Positions 6,572 to 15,757 are shown, counted from the first letter of the stretch. The stretch: DNA of 31,218 nt from Schaedlerella sp. (GCA_020024595.1 JAHHTO010000011.1:1-31218), one strand, 5' to 3'. Notes: generated by a model from the sequence alone, not told the origin. A program made the numbers and translations.

Positions 6572-8242
6572 ATGGCAGAGAAGAAAAACAGCCGGAATAC
6601 CGGTCATAAAAAGAGTACTGGCGGAAAAAGAAAACAGCAAGGCAGCCGTCCTATGACAAGGAAGGAACTAGAGCAAAGAGATAAAAGAATTCAGGAACAC
6701 AGAAGATATGTGGCAAATGCGAACCCTGCAAAATCTGTGCATGGTGTTTCGGAGTCGGTGTCAAAGAAACAGGAGAGAACAAATAGAATCAGCAGAACAG
6801 TTGGGTTGGTATTGGCAGGAATACAATTGGTTGTTTCATTGACTTTGATGCTTTCTCTGTTTGTTTTGAATATGTTACCGATGAAATACATTGCAACAGT
6901 TGGAGTTTTGCTTCTGATTTTATTTCTTGTTGTGCTATTCAGCCAGCTGTTGTCGAAGAAGAAAGGAATTGCCGGCAAGATATTCAGTGTATTTCTGTCG
7001 ATCGTACTTGCAATCGCGTCTTTCTATATCTTCAAAACAAATGGTACCGTGCAGGAAATCAGCGGCGGCGGTTTGAAGCTGGATAAGATGGTAGTCGCTG
7101 TGCTTGCAGAAGATCCGGCAGAAACGATACAAGATGCATCAGGTTATAATTTTGGTGTACAATATGTGATGAAAGGCGATGATGTTCGGGAAACTGTGGA
7201 TGTCATCCATACAGAACTAGGCAGTGAGATCGCAACAACAGAATATAAGAGTGTACAGGAACAGGCAGCAGCACTCCATAATGGTGAAGTGCAGGCAATT
7301 GTATATAATGAAGCATATAATGGGATATTGGAAGAAGAGTTTGGAGAGTTCAGCAGCAAGATCAAAATTATTTACTCTCATGATATTAAGAGCAAGGTGG
7401 AAAATAAAGCAGCCGAGGTCAAGGTGGATGATGATTCCTTTACCGTTTATATCAGCGGAATTGATGTGTATGGAGCGATTGAGACGAACAGCAGAAGTGA
7501 TGTGAATATCATGGCAGTTGTAAATCCAACATCGCACCAGATTCTGCTTGTAACAACACCAAGGGATTTCTATGTGGAAATACCAAATATTTCCGGCGGT
7601 GAAAGAGATAAGCTGACCCATGCCGGTATCTATGGTGTGGATGCGTCAATGGCAACACTAGGAGCGCTATATGACACAGAGATTGATTTTTATGCCCGTG
7701 TGAACTTCACTTCTCTTGTGACCATGATCGATGCACTTGGCGGGGTGGATGTGAATTCCGAGCAGGCGTTTACAACTAGTTATGATTCCGGACTTGTGAT
7801 GGATGTGGCACAGGGGATGAATCACTTCAATGGACAGCAGGCACTGGCATTTTCGAGAGAACGTCAGAATGTAGATGGGGGAGATTTCCAGCGTGGTAAG
7901 AACCAGCAGGCAGTGATTACGGCGATGATTAAAAAGGCAGTGTCACCGGCTATTCTGATGGGAGCGAATGGTATTCTGGAAAGTGTCGCCGGTAATGTGG
8001 ATACCAATATGAGTCAGGATCAGATCCAGACACTGATTAAGAGTCAGTTGGCAAGTCCGGCGGCATGGAATATCAAGTCTATGGCAGCAGAGGGAACGGG
8101 AGATGAGCAGTATTGCTTCTCTTCTCCGGGGTCAATTTTATATGTCACTCAGCCGGATATGAATTCTGTTACATCAATTCAGAGTGCAATTGATGCAGTG
8201 GAAGCGGGAGAAGTGTTCCAGGATTCTGAGGTGACACAATAA
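6572..8242 (+). CDS. LCP family glycopolymer transferase 2, CpsA/Wzg type with accessory domain
   Basis: The ATG at 6572 follows AAAGGGA and gives 556 residues. The longer frame from a TTG at 6470 would start inside the promoter, so it is rejected. After a basic cytoplasmic N-terminus (1-74) come three membrane helices (about 75-98, 105-127, 133-153). An extracellular accessory domain follows (about 170-285), as in streptococcal CpsA/Wzg, then the LCP domain (about 290-470). Conserved parts are SGIDVYG, NSRSDVNIM (306-314), PRD (330-332), IDALGGVDV and AFSRERQ...FQRGKNQQ (426-446). Such proteins attach capsule to the wall and are usually the first gene of capsule operons. Here it heads the long operon after the terminator, but the CpsB-CpsC-CpsD genes that normally follow are absent. 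Confidence 0.93.
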   Translation: MAEKKNSRNTGHKKSTGGKRKQQGSRPMTRKELEQRDKRIQEHRRYVANANPAKSVHGVSESVSKKQERTNRISRTVGLVLAGIQLVVSLTLMLSLFVLNMLPMKYIATVGVLLLILFLVVLFSQLLSKKKGIAGKIFSVFLSIVLAIASFYIFKTNGTVQEISGGGLKLDKMVVAVLAEDPAETIQDASGYNFGVQYVMKGDDVRETVDVIHTELGSEIATTEYKSVQEQAAALHNGEVQAIVYNEAYNGILEEEFGEFSSKIKIIYSHDIKSKVENKAAEVKVDDDSFTVYISGIDVYGAIETNSRSDVNIMAVVNPTSHQILLVTTPRDFYVEIPNISGGERDKLTHAGIYGVDASMATLGALYDTEIDFYARVNFTSLVTMIDALGGVDVNSEQAFTTSYDSGLVMDVAQGMNHFNGQQALAFSRERQNVDGGDFQRGKNQQAVITAMIKKAVSPAILMGANGILESVAGNVDTNMSQDQIQTLIKSQLASPAAWNIKSMAAEGTGDEQYCFSSPGSILYVTQPDMNSVTSIQSAIDAVEAGEVFQDSEVTQ

Positions 8243-8317
8243 AATGGAATGTATAAACGACTAGAGATCTTCAGGCGTATTTGTATGATCAAAATGTAGG
8301 GTACAGAGGAAGAATAG

Positions 8318-10318
8318 ATGAAAAAATACCTAAGCAAGTTAAAAGAAAAGTCAGATCTATCCATTATCTACAAGTACTTTCTTGTAATACTGGATGTTGT
8401 CTTTATAAATTTAAGTTCATTTCTGGCACTTTGGATACGATTTAACATGAAATTATCAGAGATTGAACCGTGGTATATCGTATCTGTAAAAGAAATTGCA
8501 CTTTGGAACACTCTTATCACTGTTCTGATATTTGCATTTTTGAAACTGTATACCAGTCTGTGGCGGTTTGCAAGCATCAAAGAGTTAGTATATGTCATTG
8601 AGGGGTGTGCAGCCTCTCTTCTGGTGAATGTGTTTTTGTATTTTTTCACTTATAAACCGATATTCAGAAGTTATTTTGTGCTATATGGAGTCAGTTTGTT
8701 TATATTGACCTGTATCAGCCGGTTTTCTTACCGGTTGATGCGGCTTCTCTACCGGAGTCGTATACATGGGAGACATGTGCGTAATACGATGATCATTGGA
8801 GCAGGAGAAGCGTGTAACGTTATCATGAAAGAACTGGAATTGAGTACAGAGCTGGATTCCCGTATCTGCTGTATTATCGATGATAATCCAAGAAAGCATG
8901 GAACCTATATTCATGGGGTGAAAGTTGTGGGAGGAAGAGATCAGATTCTTCCTATGGCAGAGCGCTATGCAATCAATGAAATTATCGTAGCGATTCCAAG
9001 TGCAGATAAGCGGGAACAAAGTAAAATACTGAAGATCTGCCAGAAAGTGGCGGGGTGTGAACTGAAGATTCTGCCAGGTGTATATCAGTTGGTGAATGGT
9101 GAAGTCAGCGTTTCGAAACTTCGGAATGTGGAGATTGAAGATTTACTTGGAAGAGAGCCGATTCAGATTACGACAGAGAAAATCGGAAGATATGTTTCTG
9201 ACAAGGTTGTGTTGGTCACAGGCGGGGGCGGCAGCATTGGAAGTGAGTTGTGTCGTCAGATTGCGGCAAATGGTGTGCGTCAGCTGATCATCTTTGATAT
9301 TTATGAGAACAATGCTTATGATATTCAGCAGGAATTGAAACACACTTATCCGAATTTGGATCTGGTCGTACTGATCGGTTCTGTGCGAAATGGACGGAAA
9401 GTAAACAGTGTGTTTGAAAAGTATCAGCCAGATATCGTCTATCATGCGGCGGCACATAAGCATGTACCTTTGATGGAAGACAGCCCAAACGAAGCAATTA
9501 AGAATAATGTATTTGGAACCTATAAGGTGGCATTGGCAGCTGATAAGTATGGAACAAGCAAATTTGTACTGATTTCTACGGATAAAGCTGTCAACCCGAC
9601 CAATATCATGGGAGCATCCAAGCGGATGTGTGAAATGATCATTCAGGTCTTTAACAGTCGTTCTAAGACAGAATATGTTGCAGTGCGGTTCGGAAATGTG
9701 CTGGGAAGCAACGGAAGTGTGATTCCGTTGTTTAAGAAGCAGATTGAAGAAGGAGGACCGGTAACGGTGACACATCCAGATATTATCCGTTACTTTATGA
9801 CCATACCAGAAGCAGTTTCTCTTGTTCTGCAGGCTGGAGCCAGTGCGAAGGGTGGCGAAATCTTTGTGCTGGATATGGGACAGCCGATGAAGATCGCAGA
9901 TTTGGCGCGAAATCTAATTCGCCTGTCCGGGTACAGAGAAGGTGTAGACATCGAGATTAAATATACAGGCCTTCGTCCGGGAGAGAAGTTGTATGAAGAA
10001 CTTCTGATGAAAGAAGAAGGCTTAAAGAGTACGGAAAACGAATTGATCCATATTGGAAAGCCGATTGAGTTTGATGAAGAAGAGTTTTTAAAAGACTTGG
10101 AAGATTTGTATCAGTCTGCTTATGCGGAGACGGATCATATGAAAACTATCGTGAAAAAAATTGTGCCAACCTATCATTTACGGCAAGAGGATGCGATTCG
10201 TGATCAGATGATTCAGGAAAGCTGGAAACAGAGTTTCCCGGATGCGAGTTCGAATCTCCCCGATGCATTTTTAAACCGGGGCGTTGCAGATATTGATGTG
10301 AAAGGAAGAGAACAATGA
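8318..10318 (+). CDS. Membrane-bound UDP-HexNAc 4,6-dehydratase (FlaA1/PglF/CapD type)
   Basis: The 666-residue protein has four membrane helices in the first 160 residues, a Rossmann-like middle region, and an extended-SDR catalytic domain. The NAD(P)-binding glycine motif GGGGSIGSE is at about 302-310. The active site STDKAVNP (Asp-Lys at 422-423) is followed by MGASK (431-435), where Met replaces the usual SDR Tyr; this is the mark of inverting and retaining 4,6-dehydratases such as FlaA1, PglF and WbpM. The reaction expected is UDP-GlcNAc to a UDP-4-keto-6-deoxy-HexNAc. Its stop codon overlaps the next start (ATGA), and that gene is a DegT aminotransferase, which strongly supports a 4-amino-sugar pathway. 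Good AGAGGA site seven bases before the ATG. The 75-base gap upstream shows no clear promoter. Confidence 0.94.
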   Translation: MKKYLSKLKEKSDLSIIYKYFLVILDVVFINLSSFLALWIRFNMKLSEIEPWYIVSVKEIALWNTLITVLIFAFLKLYTSLWRFASIKELVYVIEGCAASLLVNVFLYFFTYKPIFRSYFVLYGVSLFILTCISRFSYRLMRLLYRSRIHGRHVRNTMIIGAGEACNVIMKELELSTELDSRICCIIDDNPRKHGTYIHGVKVVGGRDQILPMAERYAINEIIVAIPSADKREQSKILKICQKVAGCELKILPGVYQLVNGEVSVSKLRNVEIEDLLGREPIQITTEKIGRYVSDKVVLVTGGGGSIGSELCRQIAANGVRQLIIFDIYENNAYDIQQELKHTYPNLDLVVLIGSVRNGRKVNSVFEKYQPDIVYHAAAHKHVPLMEDSPNEAIKNNVFGTYKVALAADKYGTSKFVLISTDKAVNPTNIMGASKRMCEMIIQVFNSRSKTEYVAVRFGNVLGSNGSVIPLFKKQIEEGGPVTVTHPDIIRYFMTIPEAVSLVLQAGASAKGGEIFVLDMGQPMKIADLARNLIRLSGYREGVDIEIKYTGLRPGEKLYEELLMKEEGLKSTENELIHIGKPIEFDEEEFLKDLEDLYQSAYAETDHMKTIVKKIVPTYHLRQEDAIRDQMIQESWKQSFPDASSNLPDAFLNRGVADIDVKGREQ

Positions 10319-11517
10319 AAGTACCATTTTCACCACCGGATATTACAGAAGAGGAAATTGCAGAGGTTGCAGATGCACTTCGAAGCGGATGGATTACAAC
10401 GGGACCTCGAACCAAAGAATTTGAGCGGAGGATTGCAGCATATTGCGGAACAGAGAAAGCAGTCTGTCTGAATTCCGCGACAGCCTGCCTGGAGCAGTCC
10501 CTTCGGGTTATGGGAATCGGAGCAGGTGATGAAGTAATTACTACTGCATATACGTATACTGCAACCTGCAGCTGTATCTGCCATGTAGGTGCTACACCGG
10601 TACTGGTGGATACCCTGCCGGATTCGTTTGAAATGGATCCGGAACAGGTCCGAGCCGCTGTCACAGAGAAGACGAAAGCCATCATCTGTGTAGATCTTGC
10701 GGGGATTATTTATAGTATGTATGATACGATTTATCAGATTGTGGAAGAAAAGAAGTCTTTGTTCCGTCCGGCAAACGATCGGCAGAGAGCACTGGGAAGA
10801 GTTATGGTAATGGCAGACGCAGCACATGCTTTCGGAGCTTCTGTAGATGGAAAAATGTGCGGACAGATTGCGGATTTTACCTGTTTTTCTTTTCATGCAG
10901 TGAAGAATCTGACAACTGCAGAAGGAGGAGCAGCAGTCTGGTCAAAAAATGTATGTGATGCAGGCATCGACAGTGAAGCACTGTATCGGGACTACATGCT
11001 ACTTTCTTTGCATGGACAGTCAAAAGATGCTCTTGCAAAGGCAACAGCAGGAGCATGGGAATATGATATTATCGCTCCTTATTATAAATGTAATATGACC
11101 GATATTATGGCGGCAATGGGACTGATTCAGTTGAAGAGATATCCCGAGATTCTGAAACGCAGAAAAGAAATGATCGAAAAATACGATGATGCTTTTCATA
11201 AACTTCCCCTTGTGCGGCTGAATCATTATCAGGAAGCACATACTTCCAGTGGACATTTGTATCTTGTCCGTTTGCAGGGAAAAACAAGAGAAGAATGCAA
11301 TGCTATCATTCAGAGACTGGCAGAGAAGGATATTGCGACGAATGTGCATTACAAGCCGCTTCCACTGCTCAGTGCATACAAAAATATGGGATTTGATATT
11401 CAGGATTATCCCAATGCATATCGGCAGTTTGAGAATGAGATCACACTGCCTTTACACACATGTCTGACAGATCAACAGATTGATTATGTGATTAAGGAGT
11501 TTTGCGATGCATTATAA
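10315..11517 (+). CDS. DegT/DnrJ/EryC1/StrS family PLP aminotransferase (PglE/WcfR-like)
   Basis: This 400-residue enzyme starts VPFSPPDITEEEIAEV and SGWITTGPRTKEFE, as sugar aminotransferases do. The PLP Schiff-base lysine is in FSFHAVKNLTTAEGG (K197), and DAAHAFGA supplies the ring-contacting Asp. Length is normal. Directly coupled to the upstream 4,6-dehydratase by a 4-base overlap, it should convert the UDP-4-keto-6-deoxy-HexNAc to a UDP-4-amino-4,6-dideoxy-HexNAc, using glutamate as amino donor. No PglD-type N-acetyltransferase is next to it, so the amine might stay free, as in the AATGal of Bacteroides fragilis PSA. The C4 configuration (gluco or galacto) cannot be read from the sequence. 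The reading frame overlaps the following gene by 11 bases. Confidence 0.94.
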   Translation: MKVPFSPPDITEEEIAEVADALRSGWITTGPRTKEFERRIAAYCGTEKAVCLNSATACLEQSLRVMGIGAGDEVITTAYTYTATCSCICHVGATPVLVDTLPDSFEMDPEQVRAAVTEKTKAIICVDLAGIIYSMYDTIYQIVEEKKSLFRPANDRQRALGRVMVMADAAHAFGASVDGKMCGQIADFTCFSFHAVKNLTTAEGGAAVWSKNVCDAGIDSEALYRDYMLLSLHGQSKDALAKATAGAWEYDIIAPYYKCNMTDIMAAMGLIQLKRYPEILKRRKEMIEKYDDAFHKLPLVRLNHYQEAHTSSGHLYLVRLQGKTREECNAIIQRLAEKDIATNVHYKPLPLLSAYKNMGFDIQDYPNAYRQFENEITLPLHTCLTDQQIDYVIKEFCDAL

Positions 11518-12208
11518 GCAATGGAATGAATTGCCGGAACAGCTTCAGAATGAGTCTGTAAAGGAGTACTATCAGTTATTAAAGAAGCGCAGAACCAGTA
11601 TCTATCTGAAACGGATACTGGATTTTGTGCTTGCTTTGTGTCTGACTGTGCTTTTATCTCCGGTAATGCTGCTCCTTGCGCTTTGTATCAAGGCAGACAG
11701 CAGAGGTCCTGTGTTTTACCGTCAGCAGAGAGTCACGCAGTATGGGAAAGTTTATCGTATTTTCAAATTCCGCACGATGGTTGTAGATGCGGATAGGCGT
11801 GGACCTGCGATCACTCAAAGCGGTGACAGCCGTATTACGAGAATGGGAAAACTCTTGAGAAAATGCAGGTTGGACGAGCTTCCACAGTTATTCAATGTAC
11901 TTACCGGGGATATGAGCTTTGTTGGTACCAGACCGGAAGTAAAAAAATATGTGGATGCTTATACTGATGAGATGCAGGCGACGCTGCTACTTCCGGCGGG
12001 TATTACTTCCCGGACGAGTATCGTATATAAAGACGAAGATGAAGTGATGGAGAAATACTTGAAGGAAACCGGAGAGAGTGTGGATGAAGTTTATATCAAA
12101 TATGTTCTTTCAGAAAAGATGAAATACAATCTCCAATATCTAAAAAGCTTTAGTGTGACAGGAGATTTGAAGGTGATGATTGATACAGTGATTGCAGTCT
12201 TACATTAG
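11507..12208 (+). CDS. Short monotopic phosphoglycosyl transferase (PglC/WcfS-like), second of three
   Basis: The 233-residue protein has one re-entrant hydrophobic segment (about 36-58) and a bare catalytic domain, without the N-terminal helices of WcaJ-type enzymes. Motifs seen: FKFRTMVVDAD, RLDELPQLFNVLTGDMSFVGTRPE with the Asp-Glu pair at 123-124, and a later LLPAGITS. It should transfer the sugar-1-phosphate made by the two upstream genes to undecaprenyl phosphate. Its start lies inside the aminotransferase gene (11-base overlap, AAGGAG at 11494-11499), so the three proteins are translationally coupled. By analogy with PglF-PglE-PglC and with the PSA pathway, the first sugar is probably the amino sugar, which is inference. 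Confidence 0.93.
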   Translation: MHYKQWNELPEQLQNESVKEYYQLLKKRRTSIYLKRILDFVLALCLTVLLSPVMLLLALCIKADSRGPVFYRQQRVTQYGKVYRIFKFRTMVVDADRRGPAITQSGDSRITRMGKLLRKCRLDELPQLFNVLTGDMSFVGTRPEVKKYVDAYTDEMQATLLLPAGITSRTSIVYKDEDEVMEKYLKETGESVDEVYIKYVLSEKMKYNLQYLKSFSVTGDLKVMIDTVIAVLH

Positions 12209-12281
12209 AATTTATGATCACTGAGGAAGAAATCGGATAGGAAAATAGTGACAGAACAGACAGATGTCGAGAGGAGCAGAG

Positions 12282-13511
12282 ATGAAAAAAATAGCTGTAA
12301 TAACAATGGGGGTTCGACTAGATGATGAACCTGGATATACAAGATTTCGTTATATATGTGAATTTCTGACCGATGCAGGATATGAGGTGGATCTGATTAC
12401 TACTACATTTCAGCATTGGAAAAAGGAACAACGGAATATTTCCAAAATTCATCAGGAAGATTATAAGTTCCATATCAAGTTTATCTATGAACCGGGGTAT
12501 AAGAAGAATGTAGATATCAGGCGAATCAAAAGCCACCGGATTGCAGCAAAAAACCTTCGGACGCTTTTGGAAAAAGAAGGGGATTATGATTTGATCTATG
12601 CCGAAATTCCTCCAAATGATGTGGCACTTGCCGCCGCACAGTATGCACATGAAAAGGGAATTCCGTTTGTAGTGGATGTTAATGACCTGTGGCCAGAAGC
12701 AATGCGGATGGTACTGGACATTCCGATTGTAAGTGATATTTTGTTTTATCCGCTTAAGAGGGATGCAGAAAAGGTATACAGCCTTGTATCCGGCGTGATC
12801 GGAACATCAGACGAATATCGGGATCGGCCATTTCTCCATCAGAAAAAGAATGTGCCTAAGGAAACGGTATATGTAGGAAATGAGCTATCTGTATTTGATG
12901 AGGGAGCTCAGAAAAATTGGGAAGAGGTCTTTAAAAATGAGGATGAGTTCTGGGTGACATATGCCGGAACAATCGGGACAAGTTATGACATTAAGACCAT
13001 GGTGCTTGCAGCAGAAGAACTGGCAAATCGAGGGTTGTCTAATATCCGCATGAAGATTCTGGGGGGAGGTCCGCTGAAGGAGGAACTTCGGACAATGGCT
13101 GATGTAAAGCAGATATTCAATATTGAGTTTGTGGGATATGCACCATATGATAAAATGGCAGCCTATTTGAAAAAGTCAGATATACTTGTGAACTCTTTCG
13201 TGAAAAAGGCTCCTCAGAGTATCGTTACCAAGATTGGAGATTATCTGGCAGCAGGACGTCCAATGATCAACACCTGTATGAGTTCGGAATTCCGTAATAA
13301 GGTAGAAAAGGATGGATTCGGTGTGAATATCATACCGGAGGATGTAATGATTCTTGCAGATGCAATTGAAGATCTGTATGAGAATCCGGAAAAGTGCAGG
13401 GAGATGGGAGAGAAGGCACGAAAGATTGCAGAAGAGCAATTTGACAGGCCACAGTCATATAGGAAAATAGAAGAATTGATTCAGGGATTGCTTGATAAGA
13501 ATGTCAATTAA
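12282..13511 (+). CDS. Family 4 glycosyltransferase, WbuB-like
   Basis: The ATG at 12282 follows AGAGGAG and gives 409 residues. Both halves of a GT-B fold are visible. The N-terminal half has RFRYICEFLTDAGYEVDLIT and VVDVNDLWPEAM, a signature of the WbuB-type GT4 group; the C-terminal half has TYAGTIGTSYDI, LGGGPLKEEL and GDYLAAGRPMI. Those relatives usually add the second sugar to a lipid-linked HexNAc derivative. Its position right after the amino-sugar cassette (73-base gap, no promoter evident) fits extension of that primer. Donor and linkage are unknown. Confidence 0.9.
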   Translation: MKKIAVITMGVRLDDEPGYTRFRYICEFLTDAGYEVDLITTTFQHWKKEQRNISKIHQEDYKFHIKFIYEPGYKKNVDIRRIKSHRIAAKNLRTLLEKEGDYDLIYAEIPPNDVALAAAQYAHEKGIPFVVDVNDLWPEAMRMVLDIPIVSDILFYPLKRDAEKVYSLVSGVIGTSDEYRDRPFLHQKKNVPKETVYVGNELSVFDEGAQKNWEEVFKNEDEFWVTYAGTIGTSYDIKTMVLAAEELANRGLSNIRMKILGGGPLKEELRTMADVKQIFNIEFVGYAPYDKMAAYLKKSDILVNSFVKKAPQSIVTKIGDYLAAGRPMINTCMSSEFRNKVEKDGFGVNIIPEDVMILADAIEDLYENPEKCREMGEKARKIAEEQFDRPQSYRKIEELIQGLLDKNVN

Positions 13512-13542
13512 AAACTCAATAAAAGTAAGAAAGGGGAATACT

Positions 13543-14643
13543 ATGAAAAAAAGAATGAAACAGCTGGCTTGCATGATGCTTGCAGCAACAATGGCAGTTA
13601 CAATGGCAGGATGTAAAAAAGAAGAGGCACAGAAGGAAGAGCCTAAAAAGGAAGTAGTGAAAGAAGAACCAGCCGTAGAGGAGAAACCTGTAGAAGAGGA
13701 AATTCCGGCAAATCAAAATCTGCTGACAGGGGTACCGGATTTGACAACAGAAGCAATCGGTAAACGTCCGGTAGCCGTTATGGTAAATAATATTCCTGAT
13801 GCAATGCCGCAGTATGGAGTAGGAAAGGCAGATATTATTTTTGAGATACCGGTAGAAGCAGACCATACACGATTTATGGCAATGTATGCAGACTATACAA
13901 CAGTACCACAGATTTGTGCGGTTCGAAGCTGCCGTGGATATTTTCCGGCTTTTTCGCAAGGATTTGATGCATTTTATGTAAATTGGGGAATTGACGACTC
14001 CATTTCTGATTATCTGGAAATGCTGAATCTGGATCAGTTTGACGGAATGAATAATCCGGGAGGTTTATTCGGAAGAGATCAGGATAGACTGAATACAGGA
14101 TATTCATTGGAGCATACCGGATATTTTGATGGAACACAATTTGCATCTTATGTACAGGCAAATGGAATTCGTACAGATTTGGCTGATGACAAGAAAGATA
14201 CAGCATTTCAGTTCAATGGGCTAAATGAACAAGTGAAACCGGAAGGTAATGCGTGCAACACTGTCAATATCAACTTCGGTGCAGCAACTGCAACATTGAC
14301 ATATGATGAAACAAGCAATACATATCTGAAACAGTTGAACGGCAATCCGCAGATAGATGGAAAAGAAAATAAACAACTTTCATTTACAAACGTATTTGTT
14401 TTGGAGACGGATATTACGGTACGTGATGAGATTGGGCATAAGAATGTTGATTGGGACGGAAGCAATGATTCTGTAGGATACTATGTGTCCAATGGAGCAG
14501 TACAGCAGATTCATTGGTTAAAAGATCCTAATAATGAGAATTCAAGATTGCGGTTTTATGATCAGAATGGACAGGAAATTAAAATCAATCGTGGAAAAAG
14601 TTATATTGCTGTAAATTACAGAAATCAGGCGACATTTCAGTAA
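13543..14643 (+). CDS. DUF3048 (YerB-like) lipoprotein
   Basis: The start at 13543 (AAAGGGG upstream) gives 366 residues with a lipoprotein signal peptide and lipobox MAGC (lipidated Cys24). A Lys/Glu/Pro-rich linker (about 25-62) is followed by the two-part DUF3048 domain: LTGVPDLTTEAIGKRPVAVM, RFMAMYADY and QICAVRSCRGYF in the N-terminal part, then DGSNDSVGYYVSNG near the end. The protein should be anchored to the outer face of the membrane. The family is found in Gram-positive bacteria and I know of no firmly established biochemical activity. Lying inside a row of glycosyltransferase genes, 31 bases after one GT and 46 before the next, it is probably co-transcribed, which suggests a role in export, polymer handling or wall attachment. 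That role is inference. Confidence 0.9.
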   Translation: MKKRMKQLACMMLAATMAVTMAGCKKEEAQKEEPKKEVVKEEPAVEEKPVEEEIPANQNLLTGVPDLTTEAIGKRPVAVMVNNIPDAMPQYGVGKADIIFEIPVEADHTRFMAMYADYTTVPQICAVRSCRGYFPAFSQGFDAFYVNWGIDDSISDYLEMLNLDQFDGMNNPGGLFGRDQDRLNTGYSLEHTGYFDGTQFASYVQANGIRTDLADDKKDTAFQFNGLNEQVKPEGNACNTVNINFGAATATLTYDETSNTYLKQLNGNPQIDGKENKQLSFTNVFVLETDITVRDEIGHKNVDWDGSNDSVGYYVSNGAVQQIHWLKDPNNENSRLRFYDQNGQEIKINRGKSYIAVNYRNQATFQ

Positions 14644-14689
14644 ATCAAGTAAAGGGTATGAAAATTCAAATTTAAATGAGAGGTAGCGT

Positions 14690-15757
14690 ATGAAACCTTA
14701 TTTTAGTATTGTGATGCCGACTTACGGAGTAGAACAATACATTGGACATGCAGTACAAAGTATTTTGAAACAAACTTTTCAGGATTGGGAGATACTGATT
14801 ATCAATGACTGTACTCCGGATAAGAGCATCCAGGCGGCAGAAAAGGCAGGAAAAGGGGATCCACGCATCAGGATTGTGCATCATGAGATAAATAAGGGGC
14901 TGAGTCAGGCACGCAATACTGGAATTCAAGAAGCGTCAGGGAAATATATCTGGTTTATGGATCCAGATGACTATGTGGATTCAGATGTACTGGAAAAAGT
15001 TAAGGCATCATTGGACAAGAATCCAGCAGAGGTGGTGTTGTTTGGCCTGATTGAAGAGTATTATAACAAGAGTGGAGAATTGGACTATTCCCACGTAGTT
15101 TGTCCAGAAGAAAAACTGTTCGACAATCAGGAAGAACTGCGTAAGGCAATCGTGCAGTATGAACGTGAAACTTTGTATGGGTACGCATGGAATAAGATTT
15201 ATAATCTGCAGTATATCCAGGAGAACCGTTTTCAGTACAAGGATGTGAAATTAATCGAAGATATTGAATTTAATATCAAATACTTTATGGATATCCGCCG
15301 CCTGAATGTTCTTGGAATTACACCGTATCATTATGCGAAGCGGTTAAGTGCAAATCTGACAAATAAATTTGTCCCGGAGTATTTTGAAGTACATTATCGC
15401 AGGATCGAGCTTCTATATGAGCAGTACAAGTATTGGAATTTATGTACAGAAGAAGTAAAGCAGACTCTGGGAAGTCTGTACGGACGATATATTGTTTCGG
15501 CATTGGAGAGGAATTGCGATAGGCGTTCTAAAATGTCACACACAGACCGATACAGGTGGTGCAGGGCGATTTTCTGTCAGGCATTGTTTGAAGATTTGAT
15601 TCCGGGAGCAAAAGCGAAGGACAGCAAAGTATTGTCACTTGCATTGGTATTTCTTCGGTGGAAGAAAACAATGCTGTGTCTTGCAATGGGAAGAGGAATC
15701 CATATCATCCGAAGTGGAATGCCCATGTTGTATTCGAAAGTGAAGTCAGGAAGATAA
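14690..15757 (+). CDS. Family 2 glycosyltransferase
   Basis: This 355-residue protein has a standard GT-A opening FSIVMPTYGVEQYI, IINDCTPDKS as the nucleotide-binding turn, the segment NKGLSQARNTGIQEASGKY, and the metal-binding DPDD motif in WFMDPDDYVDSDV. The C-terminal third (KDVKLIEDIEFNIKYF and beyond) is typical of capsule GT2 enzymes that transfer Gal, GalNAc or similar sugars. No membrane helices are evident, so it probably works peripherally at the inner membrane face. It sits between the DUF3048 lipoprotein and a polymerase. Donor unknown. Confidence 0.92.
   Translation: MKPYFSIVMPTYGVEQYIGHAVQSILKQTFQDWEILIINDCTPDKSIQAAEKAGKGDPRIRIVHHEINKGLSQARNTGIQEASGKYIWFMDPDDYVDSDVLEKVKASLDKNPAEVVLFGLIEEYYNKSGELDYSHVVCPEEKLFDNQEELRKAIVQYERETLYGYAWNKIYNLQYIQENRFQYKDVKLIEDIEFNIKYFMDIRRLNVLGITPYHYAKRLSANLTNKFVPEYFEVHYRRIELLYEQYKYWNLCTEEVKQTLGSLYGRYIVSALERNCDRRSKMSHTDRYRWCRAIFCQALFEDLIPGAKAKDSKVLSLALVFLRWKKTMLCLAMGRGIHIIRSGMPMLYSKVKSGR

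Noticed and set aside
9143..9775. Long open frame of 210 codons on the minus strand
   Set aside because: It lies wholly inside the dehydratase gene, gives a Cys/His/Ile-rich sequence with no recognisable motif, and is a by-product of codon bias on the other strand.
10146..10896. Two minus-strand frames of 179 and 188 codons
   Set aside because: They lie opposite the aminotransferase gene and the end of the dehydratase gene, both of which are well supported; composition is unlike real proteins.
14682..14689. GGTAGCGT, resembling the core of the ops element used by RfaH
   Set aside because: It directly abuts a start codon and doubles as the ribosome binding site of that gene; ops/RfaH control is known in Gram-negatives and a single 8-base match is not evidence.
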